Source: an uncultured Campylobacter sp. (GTDB lineage Bacteria > Campylobacterota > Campylobacteria > Campylobacterales > Campylobacteraceae). From it: a stretch of DNA of 64,000 nucleotides. The DNA is taken from the NCBI RefSeq assembly GCF_963518785.1, contig NZ_CAUQKJ010000001.1, positions 186,001 to 250,000 on the forward strand. The letters run 5' to 3'. The translations under genes were made by a program, and so were the position numbers. Below, one piece after another: positions 37,562 to 46,325 of this stretch. The notes beneath the pieces are model-generated. The model saw only the letters and a list, made by a program, of their open reading frames with translations. It was not told the DNA's origin and searched no databases. Numbering within the stretch: position 1 is the stretch's first letter; each line of letters begins with the position of its first letter.

Positions 37562-38755
37562 TTACTTTGTCGCGCCTAAATTTTTGCCGTCCGTCGCGTT
37601 AGAGTCGCTCGCAGCGCTGTGATTTTCGCTGCTTGCAGAATCTGAGCTCGTCGCACCGCTAGAGCCTGCGGAGATTGGATTTGCTGTACTTTCCCCCGCA
37701 ATACCGCTTACGTTATTTATGTAGGCTACGGTGCTTATTTTATTCCATTCTCTACCGATTTTCAAAAATGCGCGCTGGCTGTCTAGGATCTCTTTAAACA
37801 TCGGATCTTTCGCCGCTTCCTCGTCTAAGATTTCATTCGTTGCTTTTTTAAGCGCGGCTATCACGTCTGCAGGGAAGTCGCGCACCTGCACATCCGGAAA
37901 CTGCGCTTTTAGCTCCGCCCAAATGCGAGCGTTTTCATAAAAGCCCTTATTTTGGAAATTCTCTCCGGCAAGTCTTGCTGCAGCCTCTAAGATCGCTTGA
38001 AGATCCGCAGGCAGCTTCTCTAGCGCCTTTTGATTTACCAGCAGTTGGCAGTCCCCCATAGGCTCTTGCCAGCCTGTGTAGTAGTATTTAGCCACTTTGT
38101 GAAATCCAAGTGGCATATCATAGACAGGGCTTACCCACTCGACCGCATCGATCGTACCCATTTCTAACGCCATAAATAGCTCGCCCGTAGGCACCGTGTT
38201 TATAGTAGCGCCCAGCTTGCTCATCACCTCTCCGCCTAGCCCCGGTATGCGGAATTTAAGCCCTTGCAAATCTGCAACCGAGTTGATCTCTTTTTTAAAC
38301 CAGCCACCCATTTGCATGCCGGTAGATCCCATCAAAAAGGTCTTCATGCCGTATTGTGCGAACATCTTATCATTAAGTTCTCGCCCACCACCATAGTAAT
38401 ACCACGCGTGCTGCTCATCAGTAGTCATACCGAAAGGCACTGCCGTCCAGAGCATAGTTTTGGCGTCTTTGCCTTTATAATAATAAAGCGAAGTATATCC
38501 TAGATCGTATTGACCGCTTTTGACGAAGTCGAATATGCCAAAGCTTGCCTTGTGCTTGCTCGGCGTATCGATGCGGATCTGAAGCCTACCGCCACTAAGG
38601 CTTTCGGCATAGTTTTTAAAATCCTCAGCGGCAGCGCCCAAAACGGGCGTAGTCGCCTCCCACGTGCTAGCAAGTCTTAGGCGATAAACCTTATCGTCGC
38701 CGAAAAGCTGAGAACCCAAAAGCATGAGACATGCAAACAAAAAAATCTTTTTCAT
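37562..38755 (-). CDS. TRAP transporter substrate-binding protein (DctP family)
   Basis: 397 residues from ATG 38755, chosen because it begins a good signal peptide (MKKIFLFACLMLLGSQLFG) with AAAGGA upstream; the longer frame starts ten residues earlier. DctP fold landmarks: RLASTWEATTPVLGAAAEDF, the G-x-K-F-R-I-P motif (LQGLKFRIPGLGGEVMSKLG) and AVEWVSPVYDMPLGFHKVA. Periplasmic receptor for a carboxylate or mannitol-like ligand. No DctQ/DctM membrane subunits follow, so it is an orphan here. The last 45 residues (from about AGESTANPISAGSSGATSS) are Ser/Ala/Asn-rich low complexity, and the same DNA phrases continue past the stop, as if repeats had extended the gene. Confidence 0.85.
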   Translation of the reverse strand: MKKIFLFACLMLLGSQLFGDDKVYRLRLASTWEATTPVLGAAAEDFKNYAESLSGGRLQIRIDTPSKHKASFGIFDFVKSGQYDLGYTSLYYYKGKDAKTMLWTAVPFGMTTDEQHAWYYYGGGRELNDKMFAQYGMKTFLMGSTGMQMGGWFKKEINSVADLQGLKFRIPGLGGEVMSKLGATINTVPTGELFMALEMGTIDAVEWVSPVYDMPLGFHKVAKYYYTGWQEPMGDCQLLVNQKALEKLPADLQAILEAAARLAGENFQNKGFYENARIWAELKAQFPDVQVRDFPADVIAALKKATNEILDEEAAKDPMFKEILDSQRAFLKIGREWNKISTVAYINNVSGIAGESTANPISAGSSGATSSDSASSENHSAASDSNATDGKNLGATK

Positions 38756-39829
38756 TTTTATCCTTTCATAAAGTTTTAAATTCATAAAATTTCAAAATTT
38801 AGCGCGCCGCCGGCTTAAAATTTAATCGCGTCCTGCGTTACTGCTACGAAATTCTGCTTCACGGTGTCTATTTTTATCCACGCGTTGCTTTGCTATTCTA
38901 TTTTACGACGCTTCATCTTATAGGCACCTTGCTCTGCAAATGTCTTATTCCGCGACATTTTACTTCTTAGCGCCCTGCCCAAGCTTTTTGATTTTGTGAT
39001 GCTGGGCTTTGCGACGATAGAGCGCCGCGTTCGTTTAATTTCGCCATGTTCGGATGTTACCACACCTGCGTCATATCTAGCGATAATATTTTTTAAGCGC
39101 GCTTTCTTAAAAGCTTCCGGCTCAGATCTTTTTCGCTTAGAAATGACAAAAGTATCTTAAAGCGCCATTTCTGCGCTTTTGCAGATAAAATTCTCCTTTT
39201 CTTTCAAAGCGAGCTTTGTCATTATCGGCAAGCTTAGACGCTATGTCATTTCTTTGATCTTAGACGGCAGAATCATGCTTTTAAATTTAAAATCCACGAT
39301 CAGCGCACTCTTTGTACCGCATCGGCAAGCGGAGAGTGCGCCTTTATATTTGAATTTTGCGCCTTAGTTGAGCGCAAAATTCCGCGCGGAGTTTTGATGC
39401 AAATTCCTCGCGAAGCCTAGATTAGAATTTTATGCAGAGCCGCCCCGCGTTGCCTAAAATTTTTGCAAAAATTCCGTGCCGCAAAATGCACTTAAAATTT
39501 TAAATTTGCTATTGCGCGGAATTTCTTAGCGTAAATTCTAAGCCTTGAAATTTTGCTCTTGTTTGACAGCATAAAATTTTAAAACAAAATTCTGCAGCCC
39601 CATGCCTTAAAATTTTATTCGCAAAGCCTACTTGTTAAATTTTAAAATTTTAAATCTAAGCCCGCAAAATTCCGTATTTCGCATTCCGTATTTTAGAAAT
39701 TCTATTTCGCAAAATTTTATCTCGCGGATTTATCGCTCCATAAATTTCTGCGCTAAATGAAATTTTACTCCGCATAGTTTGCGCTTCGTAAAATTCTAGC
39801 TCGCAAAATTTCGCTTAAAATTTCGCGAG
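38756..39829. repeat. 1.1 kb AAAATTTT repeat field
   Basis: No gene. From 39350 to 39830 nearly half of the sequence is AAATTTT, AAATTCT, GCGCAAAATTC or CGCAAAATTTTATCTCGC phrases spaced 12-30 bases. The first half (38760-39180) is less regular. A 62-codon frame at 39179-39367 is not supported. Confidence 0.55.
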
Positions 39830-40072
39830 CTAGCCCTTATTTTCAAATAACTCCGCGTGTTTGCTACGCAAAAACTCTACCACGGCGATCACTTCGTCCG
39901 CGCCACTAGCGTCCGAGTTCGCAAGCACTGTGTCGATGTTTTCGATGTATAGCTGCGCCGCATCAGCGAGCCGATCGCGTTTCACGCCCGCGTAGAGCAG
40001 CATCGCGTCAAGCAGGATATTAATCTCGTAGATGAGGTCCTGCTCGGCGATTTTTTCGTCATTATTTTTCAT
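39830..40072 (-). CDS. Small protein of unknown function downstream of the DHH gene
   Basis: 80 residues, acidic and mostly helical (LIYEINILLDAMLLYAGVKR, LADAAQLYIENIDTVLANSD). No known domain recognised. Starts inside the end of the DHH gene (11-base overlap) and is probably its last operon partner; the coupling is the main reason to accept it. Confidence 0.62.
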   Translation of the reverse strand: MKNNDEKIAEQDLIYEINILLDAMLLYAGVKRDRLADAAQLYIENIDTVLANSDASGADEVIAVVEFLRSKHAELFENKG

Positions 40073-41114
40073 CTTCTTCCTTTGAAATTTGGGTTTTTTT
40101 CTCGATCAGATCCACGATTTGCGCCTTTACGGCTTCGTACGAGCTCGCGTCCTTAAAGCCCGCAAACATCCCGCCGCTCGCATTTACGTGTCCGCCGCCG
40201 CCGAGGAGCAGCTTTGCCATTTCGCTTACGTCGATCTTGCCGTCGGCGCGGAAGCTGAGTGTTTTCTTGCTCGTTACGTCGATGAAAAAATCGACATCAG
40301 GGTTTTGCGTCAAAAAGTCGTTGCCGATGACGCTTACGTTGCCGATATTGTAGGTCAAAATGCCCTTTTTATCGAGGTAGCTGATCTCAAAGCGCTGCTT
40401 TTGCGTGCTTAGGCGGGCGACTACGAAATGCGAGACGAGATTGCTTAGCGTATCGTCGCGCTCGCTTTTAAAAAATTCTTTCTTTATGCCGTGCAGTGCG
40501 CTATCTAGCGCGATGTGTGCGTTCGGCTCGTCTTGAAATTTAAAAATTTTTTCTAGCAAGAAAAAGATATAATCCCTGCTCTCCCGCTCGAACATGATCT
40601 TATTGATCTCTTTCGCGCCCGAGACCATGCCGAGGCAGACCTTGCCGAGCTCAAACTCGCTCTCGTCTTTTAGCCAGATGTCCACGGCGTTTACGACGCG
40701 CACGAGCTTATCCAGCCGCGGCGAACCGCCGAACATCGCACTGAAAAAATCATAGGTGATCTTCGTGGCGCAGCGCGATGAGTCCAAAAAATACCACGGG
40801 AATTTTTTCGCGCACTCAAGTCCGCTTTGATGATGATCCAGAAGTATCACGCGGGCGTTACGACGGGCTAGCTCGCCGCTAAATTTCTCGCATTGCGCGG
40901 GCAGTAAATTTAGATCAGTGATTAAAACTAGGCTTTTTTCGTCTGCGTCTGCGGCAAGCCGCTCGTCGATGCGCTCGAGGATGAGTTCAAATTTTTCGTT
41001 TATCTCCTTGCCGTAGTTGGCGTTGAAAAATTCCACGTCTGTCAAATAGTGCGCCGCGACGAACTGCGCGCCGTAGCCGTCTAGATCGGTGTGGCTGAGG
41101 TGATATATTTTCAT
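40062..41114 (-). CDS. DHH-family phosphoesterase
   Basis: 350 residues. DHH domain motifs: HTDLDGYGA (residues 8-16), LITDLNL (about 82-88) and LLDHHQSG (around 116), all metal-binding; the DHHA1-type substrate motif GGGGHVNASGG occurs near residue 310. Family members cleave phosphodiester or polyphosphate bonds (oligoribonucleases, c-di-AMP/pApA hydrolases, exopolyphosphatases). This one is of the short cytosolic type common in Campylobacterota. ATGA overlap with the Rrf2 regulator gene ahead. Confidence 0.8.
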   Translation of the reverse strand: MKIYHLSHTDLDGYGAQFVAAHYLTDVEFFNANYGKEINEKFELILERIDERLAADADEKSLVLITDLNLLPAQCEKFSGELARRNARVILLDHHQSGLECAKKFPWYFLDSSRCATKITYDFFSAMFGGSPRLDKLVRVVNAVDIWLKDESEFELGKVCLGMVSGAKEINKIMFERESRDYIFFLLEKIFKFQDEPNAHIALDSALHGIKKEFFKSERDDTLSNLVSHFVVARLSTQKQRFEISYLDKKGILTYNIGNVSVIGNDFLTQNPDVDFFIDVTSKKTLSFRADGKIDVSEMAKLLLGGGGHVNASGGMFAGFKDASSYEAVKAQIVDLIEKKTQISKEEDEK

Positions 41115-41524
41115 TTGCGCTCTTTGCCGATGATGTTTGCTAGCGTGATCGTATCCATATACTCATCGACCTTTTCCTGAAGCTCGCCGAACATTAAATT
41201 GACGCGGCACAGCGTGCGACCGTTCGGGCAGGCGTCGATCCCCTCGGCGGTGCAATCAAACACCGTCGCCTTGCGTCTTTCGGCGCTTTTGATGATCTCG
41301 CTTAGCGTGATCTCGTCCGCATTGCGCGCGAGCACAAAGCCGCCTTTGGCGCCTTTGAAGGAATTTAAAAGTCTCGCGCGCGCCAAATTTTGTAAAATTT
41401 TAGCCAAAAAGCTGCGTGAAATTCCAAGCTCGCTAGAGATCGAATCGACGTCCATAGACTCATTCTTACCGGCGATGCAGATCATTGAAAGCAGGGCGTA
41501 TTCGCTTGCTTTAGTAAAAAGCAT
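41111..41524 (-). CDS. Rrf2-family regulator with cysteine cluster
   Basis: 137 residues; winged helix in the first 70 residues (SSELGISRSFLAKILQNLAR), then three cysteines C-x7-C-x6-C in DCTAEGIDACPNGRTLC, suited to an iron-sulfur cluster as in IscR/NsrR/RsrR. Likely senses Fe-S status, NO or redox; ligand unknown. Starts divergently from rpsO across 104 bases and is followed by the DHH gene with ATGA. Confidence 0.83.
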   Translation of the reverse strand: MLFTKASEYALLSMICIAGKNESMDVDSISSELGISRSFLAKILQNLARARLLNSFKGAKGGFVLARNADEITLSEIIKSAERRKATVFDCTAEGIDACPNGRTLCRVNLMFGELQEKVDEYMDTITLANIIGKERK

Positions 41525-41591
41525 TTATTTTCTCCTTTGGTGTCAAAGCGTGCATTTTACATCAAAAAAGCAAAAATTTAGGTTAATTAAG

Positions 41592-41597
41592 TATAAT
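41592..41597 (+). promoter_or_regulatory. -10 box of rpsO
   Basis: TATAAT in AAGTATAATCGC, 32 bases before the rpsO ATG; the SD AGGAGG (41618-41623) follows. Confidence 0.6.
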
Positions 41598-41628
41598 CGC
41601 TTCCTATTTTACCGATCAGGAGGTCATC

Positions 41629-41901
41629 ATGGCTTTAGACACGGCTCAAAAAGCACAGATAGTTGCGAAATTCGCTAGAAGAGAGAAAGATACAGGTTCT
41701 GCGGAGGTGCAAATCGCGCTTCTTACCGAGAGGATCACGCTTCTTACCACTCATTTGCAAGCAAATCCGAAAGATTTTTCATCTCGCTTAGGACTGCTAA
41801 AGCTAGTAGGTCAGCGCAAAAGAATGATGAAATATCTTAAAAACAAAGACTACGCAGTTTACTCTAAGCTCGTTAACGAGTTAAATTTAAGAGATAAATA
41901 A
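41629..41901 (+). CDS. rpsO: 30S ribosomal protein S15
   Basis: 90 residues, full length. Standard S15 features: FARREKDTGSAEVQIALLTE, LTTHLQANPKDFSSRLGLLK and GQRKRMMKYLKNKD, which hold the rRNA three-way-junction contacts. Very strong SD (AGGAGG, 5-base spacing). Monocistronic with its own promoter and a perfect terminator after it. S15 organises the central domain of 16S rRNA and may autoregulate. Confidence 0.97.
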   Translation: MALDTAQKAQIVAKFARREKDTGSAEVQIALLTERITLLTTHLQANPKDFSSRLGLLKLVGQRKRMMKYLKNKDYAVYSKLVNELNLRDK

Positions 41902-41950
41902 GCTTCTTTGCTCGCGGCGGCGTTTATTTCGTCACTGCGATTTATACACG

Positions 41951-41979
41951 GCGTCCGTCAAACGACGGACGCTTTTTTT
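41951..41979 (+). terminator. rpsO terminator
   Basis: GCGTCCGTC, loop AAAC, GACGGACGC, then seven T: a perfect 9-bp stem 50 bases after the rpsO stop. Confidence 0.95.
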
Positions 41980-42092
41980 GTGCTCAAAATTTCGGCTTCC
42001 GTCTCGCTTACGAAATGTTTAAATTTATTTGGAATTTTTGAAGGTTGGCTAAATTCAGTACGGATGAGTAAATTTAATTTTAAAGGATTTTT

Positions 42093-42710
42093 GTGGGTTA
42101 TTTCCACGGTATCGCGATTGATGTGAAAAAAGAGTCCGGATCCCACACAGACAGCCCCGCAGATGCGGGTATTTCTAATGATGCAGCTTATGCAGCGGTA
42201 TGACAATTTCGATTAAAAGGGCAGGGCGCGGACGTTTTTAAAATAAAAACGGACGATGGTTTTTATATTTTTAAAGGTGATGAAATCGCCGGCTATGCTC
42301 CCGCTAGCCATGATAGCAAAGAAAAAGAATGCTTAAAAAATATCTCAAAAGGCGTAGATACCTTAGGCGCTTATCGTTTGTCCGAGCCGATTTTGCCGGC
42401 CGGGAGACGCGGAGTGGGCTATATTGTGACCGATATAATAGCTTGTGCCGTATTTTGTGTCGCCGGAAATTTCTTTATCGGCGGCTATATATGGGGACTT
42501 TTAGCTTTTGCATTGTTCGCGATTTGGAATGATTTTTTTGAACGTAGCAATTTTCAAAAAGCTATGAAAAAATATGAAGCCGATAGGGCTAAAAAGATCG
42601 AATGCGACGAGTTTATAGCAAGCTTTGAAAGACGTGTCGCAAGTGAAAAGATCGACGAAAATACCGGGTTGATCACTAAAACAGAACCGAATCAAATAAC
42701 GCAAAATTAA
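42093..42710 (+). pseudogene. Membrane protein gene interrupted by an in-frame TGA
   Basis: One frame is open from a GTG at 42093 (AAAGGA nearby) to the TAA at 42708-42710, apart from TGA at 42201-42203. The first 36 codons read GYFHGIAIDVKKESGSHTDS and on to NDAAYAAV; after the TGA comes QFRLKGQGADVFKIKTDDG, FYIFKGDEIAGYAP and, near the end, two hydrophobic helices (IVTDIIACAVFCVAGNFFIG and YIWGLLAFALFAIWNDFF) with a charged tail. No SECIS-like hairpin follows the TGA, so a CGA-to-TGA nonsense change seems likeliest. The 3' part could still be translated from a later start (ATG-type start near 42378). Family not recognised. Confidence 0.55.
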
Positions 42711-42891
42711 GGATTTTATCCTTTCAAATGTGCCACTGCGCTCGCTATGGCGTATTTAATCGATGAAAATAGCTTTAGTGCAGCAAAATTTTATATTGCA
42801 AGGTGATGTTTGCTTTGCAAATTTTCTAAAATGCTCGCTGTTAAAATTTAAAACTTAAATCTTTTGGACAAAATACGCGTTATGTCGCTCG

Positions 42892-43596
42892 CTATTTAAA
42901 CGCCGCGAAGCTCATAAAATTCGCCCACTTAAAGATACTCTCGACGCGCTTAAAGCCTGCGTTTAGCGCTAAGGCGCGGTTTTCCGCTTCGGTGTATGGC
43001 ACGAGCACGTTTTCTAGCGCCTCGCGTTTTTGTGCGATCTCGTAGCGCGAGTAGCCCTGCGCGCGCTTGTAATCCTCGTAAATTTCGATCATCTGACGCG
43101 CGAGCGCAGGCTCTTCGTAGACGATCTTTTCGCCAAAGATCAAAACCCCGCCCTCGCGCAATCCGTCGTAAATTTTGCTCACGAGCGCGGCTCGGCGCGG
43201 CGGCCTGATGAACTGTAGAGTGTAGTTTAAAATCACGGCGTCGCAGTCTGCGAGGCTCGCATCCAGCACGTCCGATACTCTAAGATCGAGCTCGGCGCCG
43301 AATGCTGCCGCCTTGGCGCGGGCGTTTTGTATCATCGCCTCCGAGCTGTCGATGCCGCACAGCCGCAGATCTGGGCGCAGCGCAAACAGCGCCAGCAGCG
43401 CAGTCGCAGTCGAGCAGCCAAGATCGATCACGCGTGCCTTTTGCGGCAGTATCCGCGCCAAAAGCTCGCTACTAAGCCGCGTGCTTGCCTCGTAAAACGG
43501 CACGCTGCGTCCGATCATATCATCAAAAACCGACGCGACGCTGGCGTCAAACTCAAACTGCTTTTTGATAGGCTCTTTAAAAATTTCGTCTTTCAT
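42892..43596 (-). CDS. cmoA: Carboxy-S-adenosyl-L-methionine synthase
   Basis: 234 residues. SAM-binding motif RVIDLGCSTATALLALFALR, and CmoA landmarks FDASVASVFDDMIGRSVPFY and LNYTLQFIRPPRR. It makes carboxy-SAM from SAM and prephenate, used by CmoB to form 5-carboxymethoxyuridine in tRNA wobble position 34. CmoB is encoded in this same window (57971-58864), so the pathway is complete. Stands near ribF/tlyA/ligA, as in C. jejuni. Confidence 0.92.
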   Translation of the reverse strand: MKDEIFKEPIKKQFEFDASVASVFDDMIGRSVPFYEASTRLSSELLARILPQKARVIDLGCSTATALLALFALRPDLRLCGIDSSEAMIQNARAKAAAFGAELDLRVSDVLDASLADCDAVILNYTLQFIRPPRRAALVSKIYDGLREGGVLIFGEKIVYEEPALARQMIEIYEDYKRAQGYSRYEIAQKREALENVLVPYTEAENRALALNAGFKRVESIFKWANFMSFAAFK

Positions 43597-44430
43597 CCGT
43601 TTCCTTTTTTACTTTGCTATTCGCGCAGCACTCGATTTATACTTCCTGCGCATGCTAAGCGCAGAATTCTCACGCCGTGCTTCCTGCACTTGCGCGACAC
43701 TCGATTTACGACCGCTACGCATGGAATTATTGCGCTTAGTTTGCCCCGCGCGAAGCATACCTAAATTTTAAACGTAGCATGGGCGCTTTTGATGCAAGCG
43801 AGCTGCATCTCAGTTTGTGCCCCACTTCTAGCCCAGATACGCTCGATGCATGATTAAATTTCACGTCTTGCTTGACAGACTCTAAAATTCCGCGCCGTGC
43901 AAATACATCTTTAAAATTCTACGCCGTATTTAGCGGGCTTAGAATTTCTCAACATTAAATTTTACGCCACCAAATCTCACGCTATCAAAACAGCTCCTTT
44001 AAATTCTTTAATTACTAACTTAAACTAAAAGCATAGCCAAAGCTATATTGGTAGAATTTTACGCGCCGCAAAAATAGAGGCGCTTGGCAAAATTTTACAT
44101 TTGACTATGCGCATAATTTAGCCGCTTGGCTCTTGCTTAGCGGCTTAGCCCTGCTAAATTTTAAAGCTTCGCAGCGCAACTAAGATTTTTTTATCGCCCT
44201 TGATTCTCGGTGCAGCTCACACTTACCTCGCCTTACATAAGCCCAAGCCCAAGGTGCGTTAAAGCCATGTAGGCGGTGCACCAAGTATTCTCAGTGACAA
44301 CGGGCGCATGACTTTTATACGGGACGACGCAGACGGCTCATTTAATGCGTCGTAGATGCAAAACGCGGGTAGACGCATCAAATCAAGCGCACAGCCCGAA
44401 AATTTCATCTTTAAGCTTACAAGCCGTAGA
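43597..44430. other. 834-base spacer without a recognised gene
   Basis: Repeats of TTCGCGC/AAATTTTA type to 44160, then about 270 bases of more even composition (44180-44440) without an ORF, SD or tRNA-like fold that I can see. Could be remains of a gene; not assigned. Confidence 0.4.
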
Positions 44431-45813
44431 TTAAAATTTACGGCTTCGTAGTACCGCCTCCGCCTCTGAAACGTCTTTTAAAATCTGCTCTTTAAGCTGC
44501 GCTAGATCGCTAAATTTGCGATTTTCACGTAGGAACTTTATGAATTTCACGCAAGCAAATTTCGCGCCGCTGTTTTTGTCCACAGCCTCTAAAATTTTAT
44601 TTTCGGCGTCCAAGCTCTCGCTCGCCGCAAAATTTTGTGTAGAAATTTCAGCCGAATTACACGCCGAAATTTCATCTAAATTTTGCGCAGAATGTGCGGC
44701 TTGCCCCTCGCAGCACGGCGCGCGATCTTGCGCGGAATTTAGACCAGCCTCAAAACCCACGAAGTCCCCCAAAATGTGCGTTTCAATCGCAAAAGCCCCA
44801 TCGGTGCTGAGCCTGTGCCCCAAGAAGCTCACGCTTGCAAATTCCTTGCTTCCTGCGCGCGCCAGGGTCGCATACACGCCGCTTTTTGGCATAAAATAGC
44901 CGCTCGCATCAAGATTTAGCGTCGCTACGAACTCCCGCGCCCCGCGCCCCTGACCGCGCACTACGCGTCCGCAGATCTCGTAATTTCGCCCTAAAAGCTC
45001 CGCCGCCTCTTCGCACCGACCACGCGATAAAAGCTCTTTGATCCTGCTTGAATGCACGCCGCCGCCGCTTAAGCAAAACTCCCCTAAGACGCAGGTTTGC
45101 CCGCGAAATTCGCGCCTTAAAAATTCTACGTCCCACGCCCGATCACGCCCAAATCTAAAGTCCTCGCCGACGACGATTTTTTGTAAATTTATGAAATTCT
45201 GCCTTAAAAGTGCGATAAATTCGCCTCCGCTAAGGCTTTTGATAACGCGTAGATCGCAATAAAAAATCTTTTTGTTCGTAAACGCCTGCCGTGACGCAAA
45301 AGGGGTGAGCTTCGTGCCACCACCTGCTAGGATTACGATTATTGCGCCTTGCTCGCCTAGGCGCTCAAATAATTTTTGATGTCCAAGGTGCATGCCGTCG
45401 AAGTTACCGATCGCTACGGCGCGCACATTATCGCGGTTTGCGCCTTGCAGCGTTGCGAAAATCTCGCCTCGTGCGAACTGCTCGCTTAGGCGCGCGCGTA
45501 GTACTTCCGCACAAGCAGGAAGCGCGCTTTGAGCTTGCGCATCTACGCCATTGCCGCAAGTGCCGCCATAAGCCGTTTCGTTACTGCAAGCGGCGTCGGT
45601 GTCTGCTTCATCTGCGCAGTGCGCATCGCAGGTTTTATTTTCACTGAGCTCTTGCCTTGGGCGTTTGATATTTTGAGATGAATTTTCCCCATTGCTTGTG
45701 AAATTATGTTCCGTAAAATTTTTCAAGCTGGAATTCTGCGCTACGAAATTTTGCTCTTTAAAATTCCGTAGCGAAGCCTCTGTATGGTCTTTACATGATT
45801 TTTGATTAGCCAT
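44431..45813 (-). CDS. ribF: Bifunctional riboflavin kinase/FAD synthetase with extension and insert
   Basis: 460 residues against about 280-310 normally. The catalytic FMN adenylyltransferase part starts near residue 103: AIGNFDGMHLGHQKLF (HxGH at 142-145), VVGEDFRFGRDRAW, and riboflavin kinase part NYEICGRVVRGQGRG then VYATLAR. Residues 1-102 are a low-complexity extension with repeated NF-rich phrases (RNFKEQNF, KNFTEHNF), and about 356-417 an Ser/Ala/Asn-rich insert. Start is fixed by TAATG sharing with the lipocalin stop at 45813, which implies the extension is translated. The enzyme makes FMN and FAD, so it should be essential. Confidence 0.88.
   Translation of the reverse strand: MANQKSCKDHTEASLRNFKEQNFVAQNSSLKNFTEHNFTSNGENSSQNIKRPRQELSENKTCDAHCADEADTDAACSNETAYGGTCGNGVDAQAQSALPACAEVLRARLSEQFARGEIFATLQGANRDNVRAVAIGNFDGMHLGHQKLFERLGEQGAIIVILAGGGTKLTPFASRQAFTNKKIFYCDLRVIKSLSGGEFIALLRQNFINLQKIVVGEDFRFGRDRAWDVEFLRREFRGQTCVLGEFCLSGGGVHSSRIKELLSRGRCEEAAELLGRNYEICGRVVRGQGRGAREFVATLNLDASGYFMPKSGVYATLARAGSKEFASVSFLGHRLSTDGAFAIETHILGDFVGFEAGLNSAQDRAPCCEGQAAHSAQNLDEISACNSAEISTQNFAASESLDAENKILEAVDKNSGAKFACVKFIKFLRENRKFSDLAQLKEQILKDVSEAEAVLRSRKF
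44563..44748 (-). repeat. In-frame insert inside ribF (riboflavin kinase part)
   Basis: Encodes residues about 356-417, AQNLDEISACNSAEISTQNF and similar, between GDFVGFEA and VKFIKFLREN. Confidence 0.6.
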
Positions 45814-46325
45814 TATTGCTGCTTCGTCCAGACGATTTTTTTGGTGTCGTAACCGCTATGCTTCGCCTTTTTTAGATATAGGATGCGGATCGGCTCGGGC
45901 AGGGTTTTGGTGCGCGAGAGGATGTAAAGCTCGCTCGTATCGGCGCCGAAGATCAGGGCATAGCGATAGTCGCCGTCTACCTGCGCCACGCGGTAGAGGG
46001 AGTCGGAAATCAGACCTTTTTGATAGAGCAGACCTACGCTTTTATCGCCCGCGAACTCCAACACGTGCTGCTCGTTTTCGATTTTACCCGAGCTTGTTTT
46101 GGCGGTTTTTAGAAGATTGATCGTGGAATTTTTATCGACGAAGCACTCGTAGGCGGTGTTTTGCAGCTCGCCGCCGCCCTTCATACGGGCGATCTCATAC
46201 CAGCCGCCGCTAAATTTAGCGATGTCGAAGTTTTTTACGATCGGCGCTTTCGGGCTCAGACTTTTGGCGCATGAGCCCAAAAATAGCGCGCAAAACGCCA
46301 ATATAATTAAGTTTTTAAATTTCAT
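45813..46325 (-). CDS. Lipocalin lipoprotein (Blc-like)
   Basis: 170 residues. Lipobox LGSC at residues 16-19 after a hydrophobic signal (MKFKNLIILAFCALFLGSCA), so a lipoprotein of inner or outer membrane. Lipocalin motifs: FSGGWYEIARM (GxW), YRVAQVDGDYRYALIFGAD (TDY-like), LYILSRTKTLPEP. Bacterial Blc binds lipids, probably lysophospholipid. Overlaps tlyA by 11 bases and ribF by 1 base. Free of the repeat inserts its neighbours have. Confidence 0.9.
   Translation of the reverse strand: MKFKNLIILAFCALFLGSCAKSLSPKAPIVKNFDIAKFSGGWYEIARMKGGGELQNTAYECFVDKNSTINLLKTAKTSSGKIENEQHVLEFAGDKSVGLLYQKGLISDSLYRVAQVDGDYRYALIFGADTSELYILSRTKTLPEPIRILYLKKAKHSGYDTKKIVWTKQQ

Noticed and set aside
42201..42203. 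Second selenocysteine codon
   Set aside because: No hairpin with a GGU-type loop in the 40 bases after it, and no redox motif around it.
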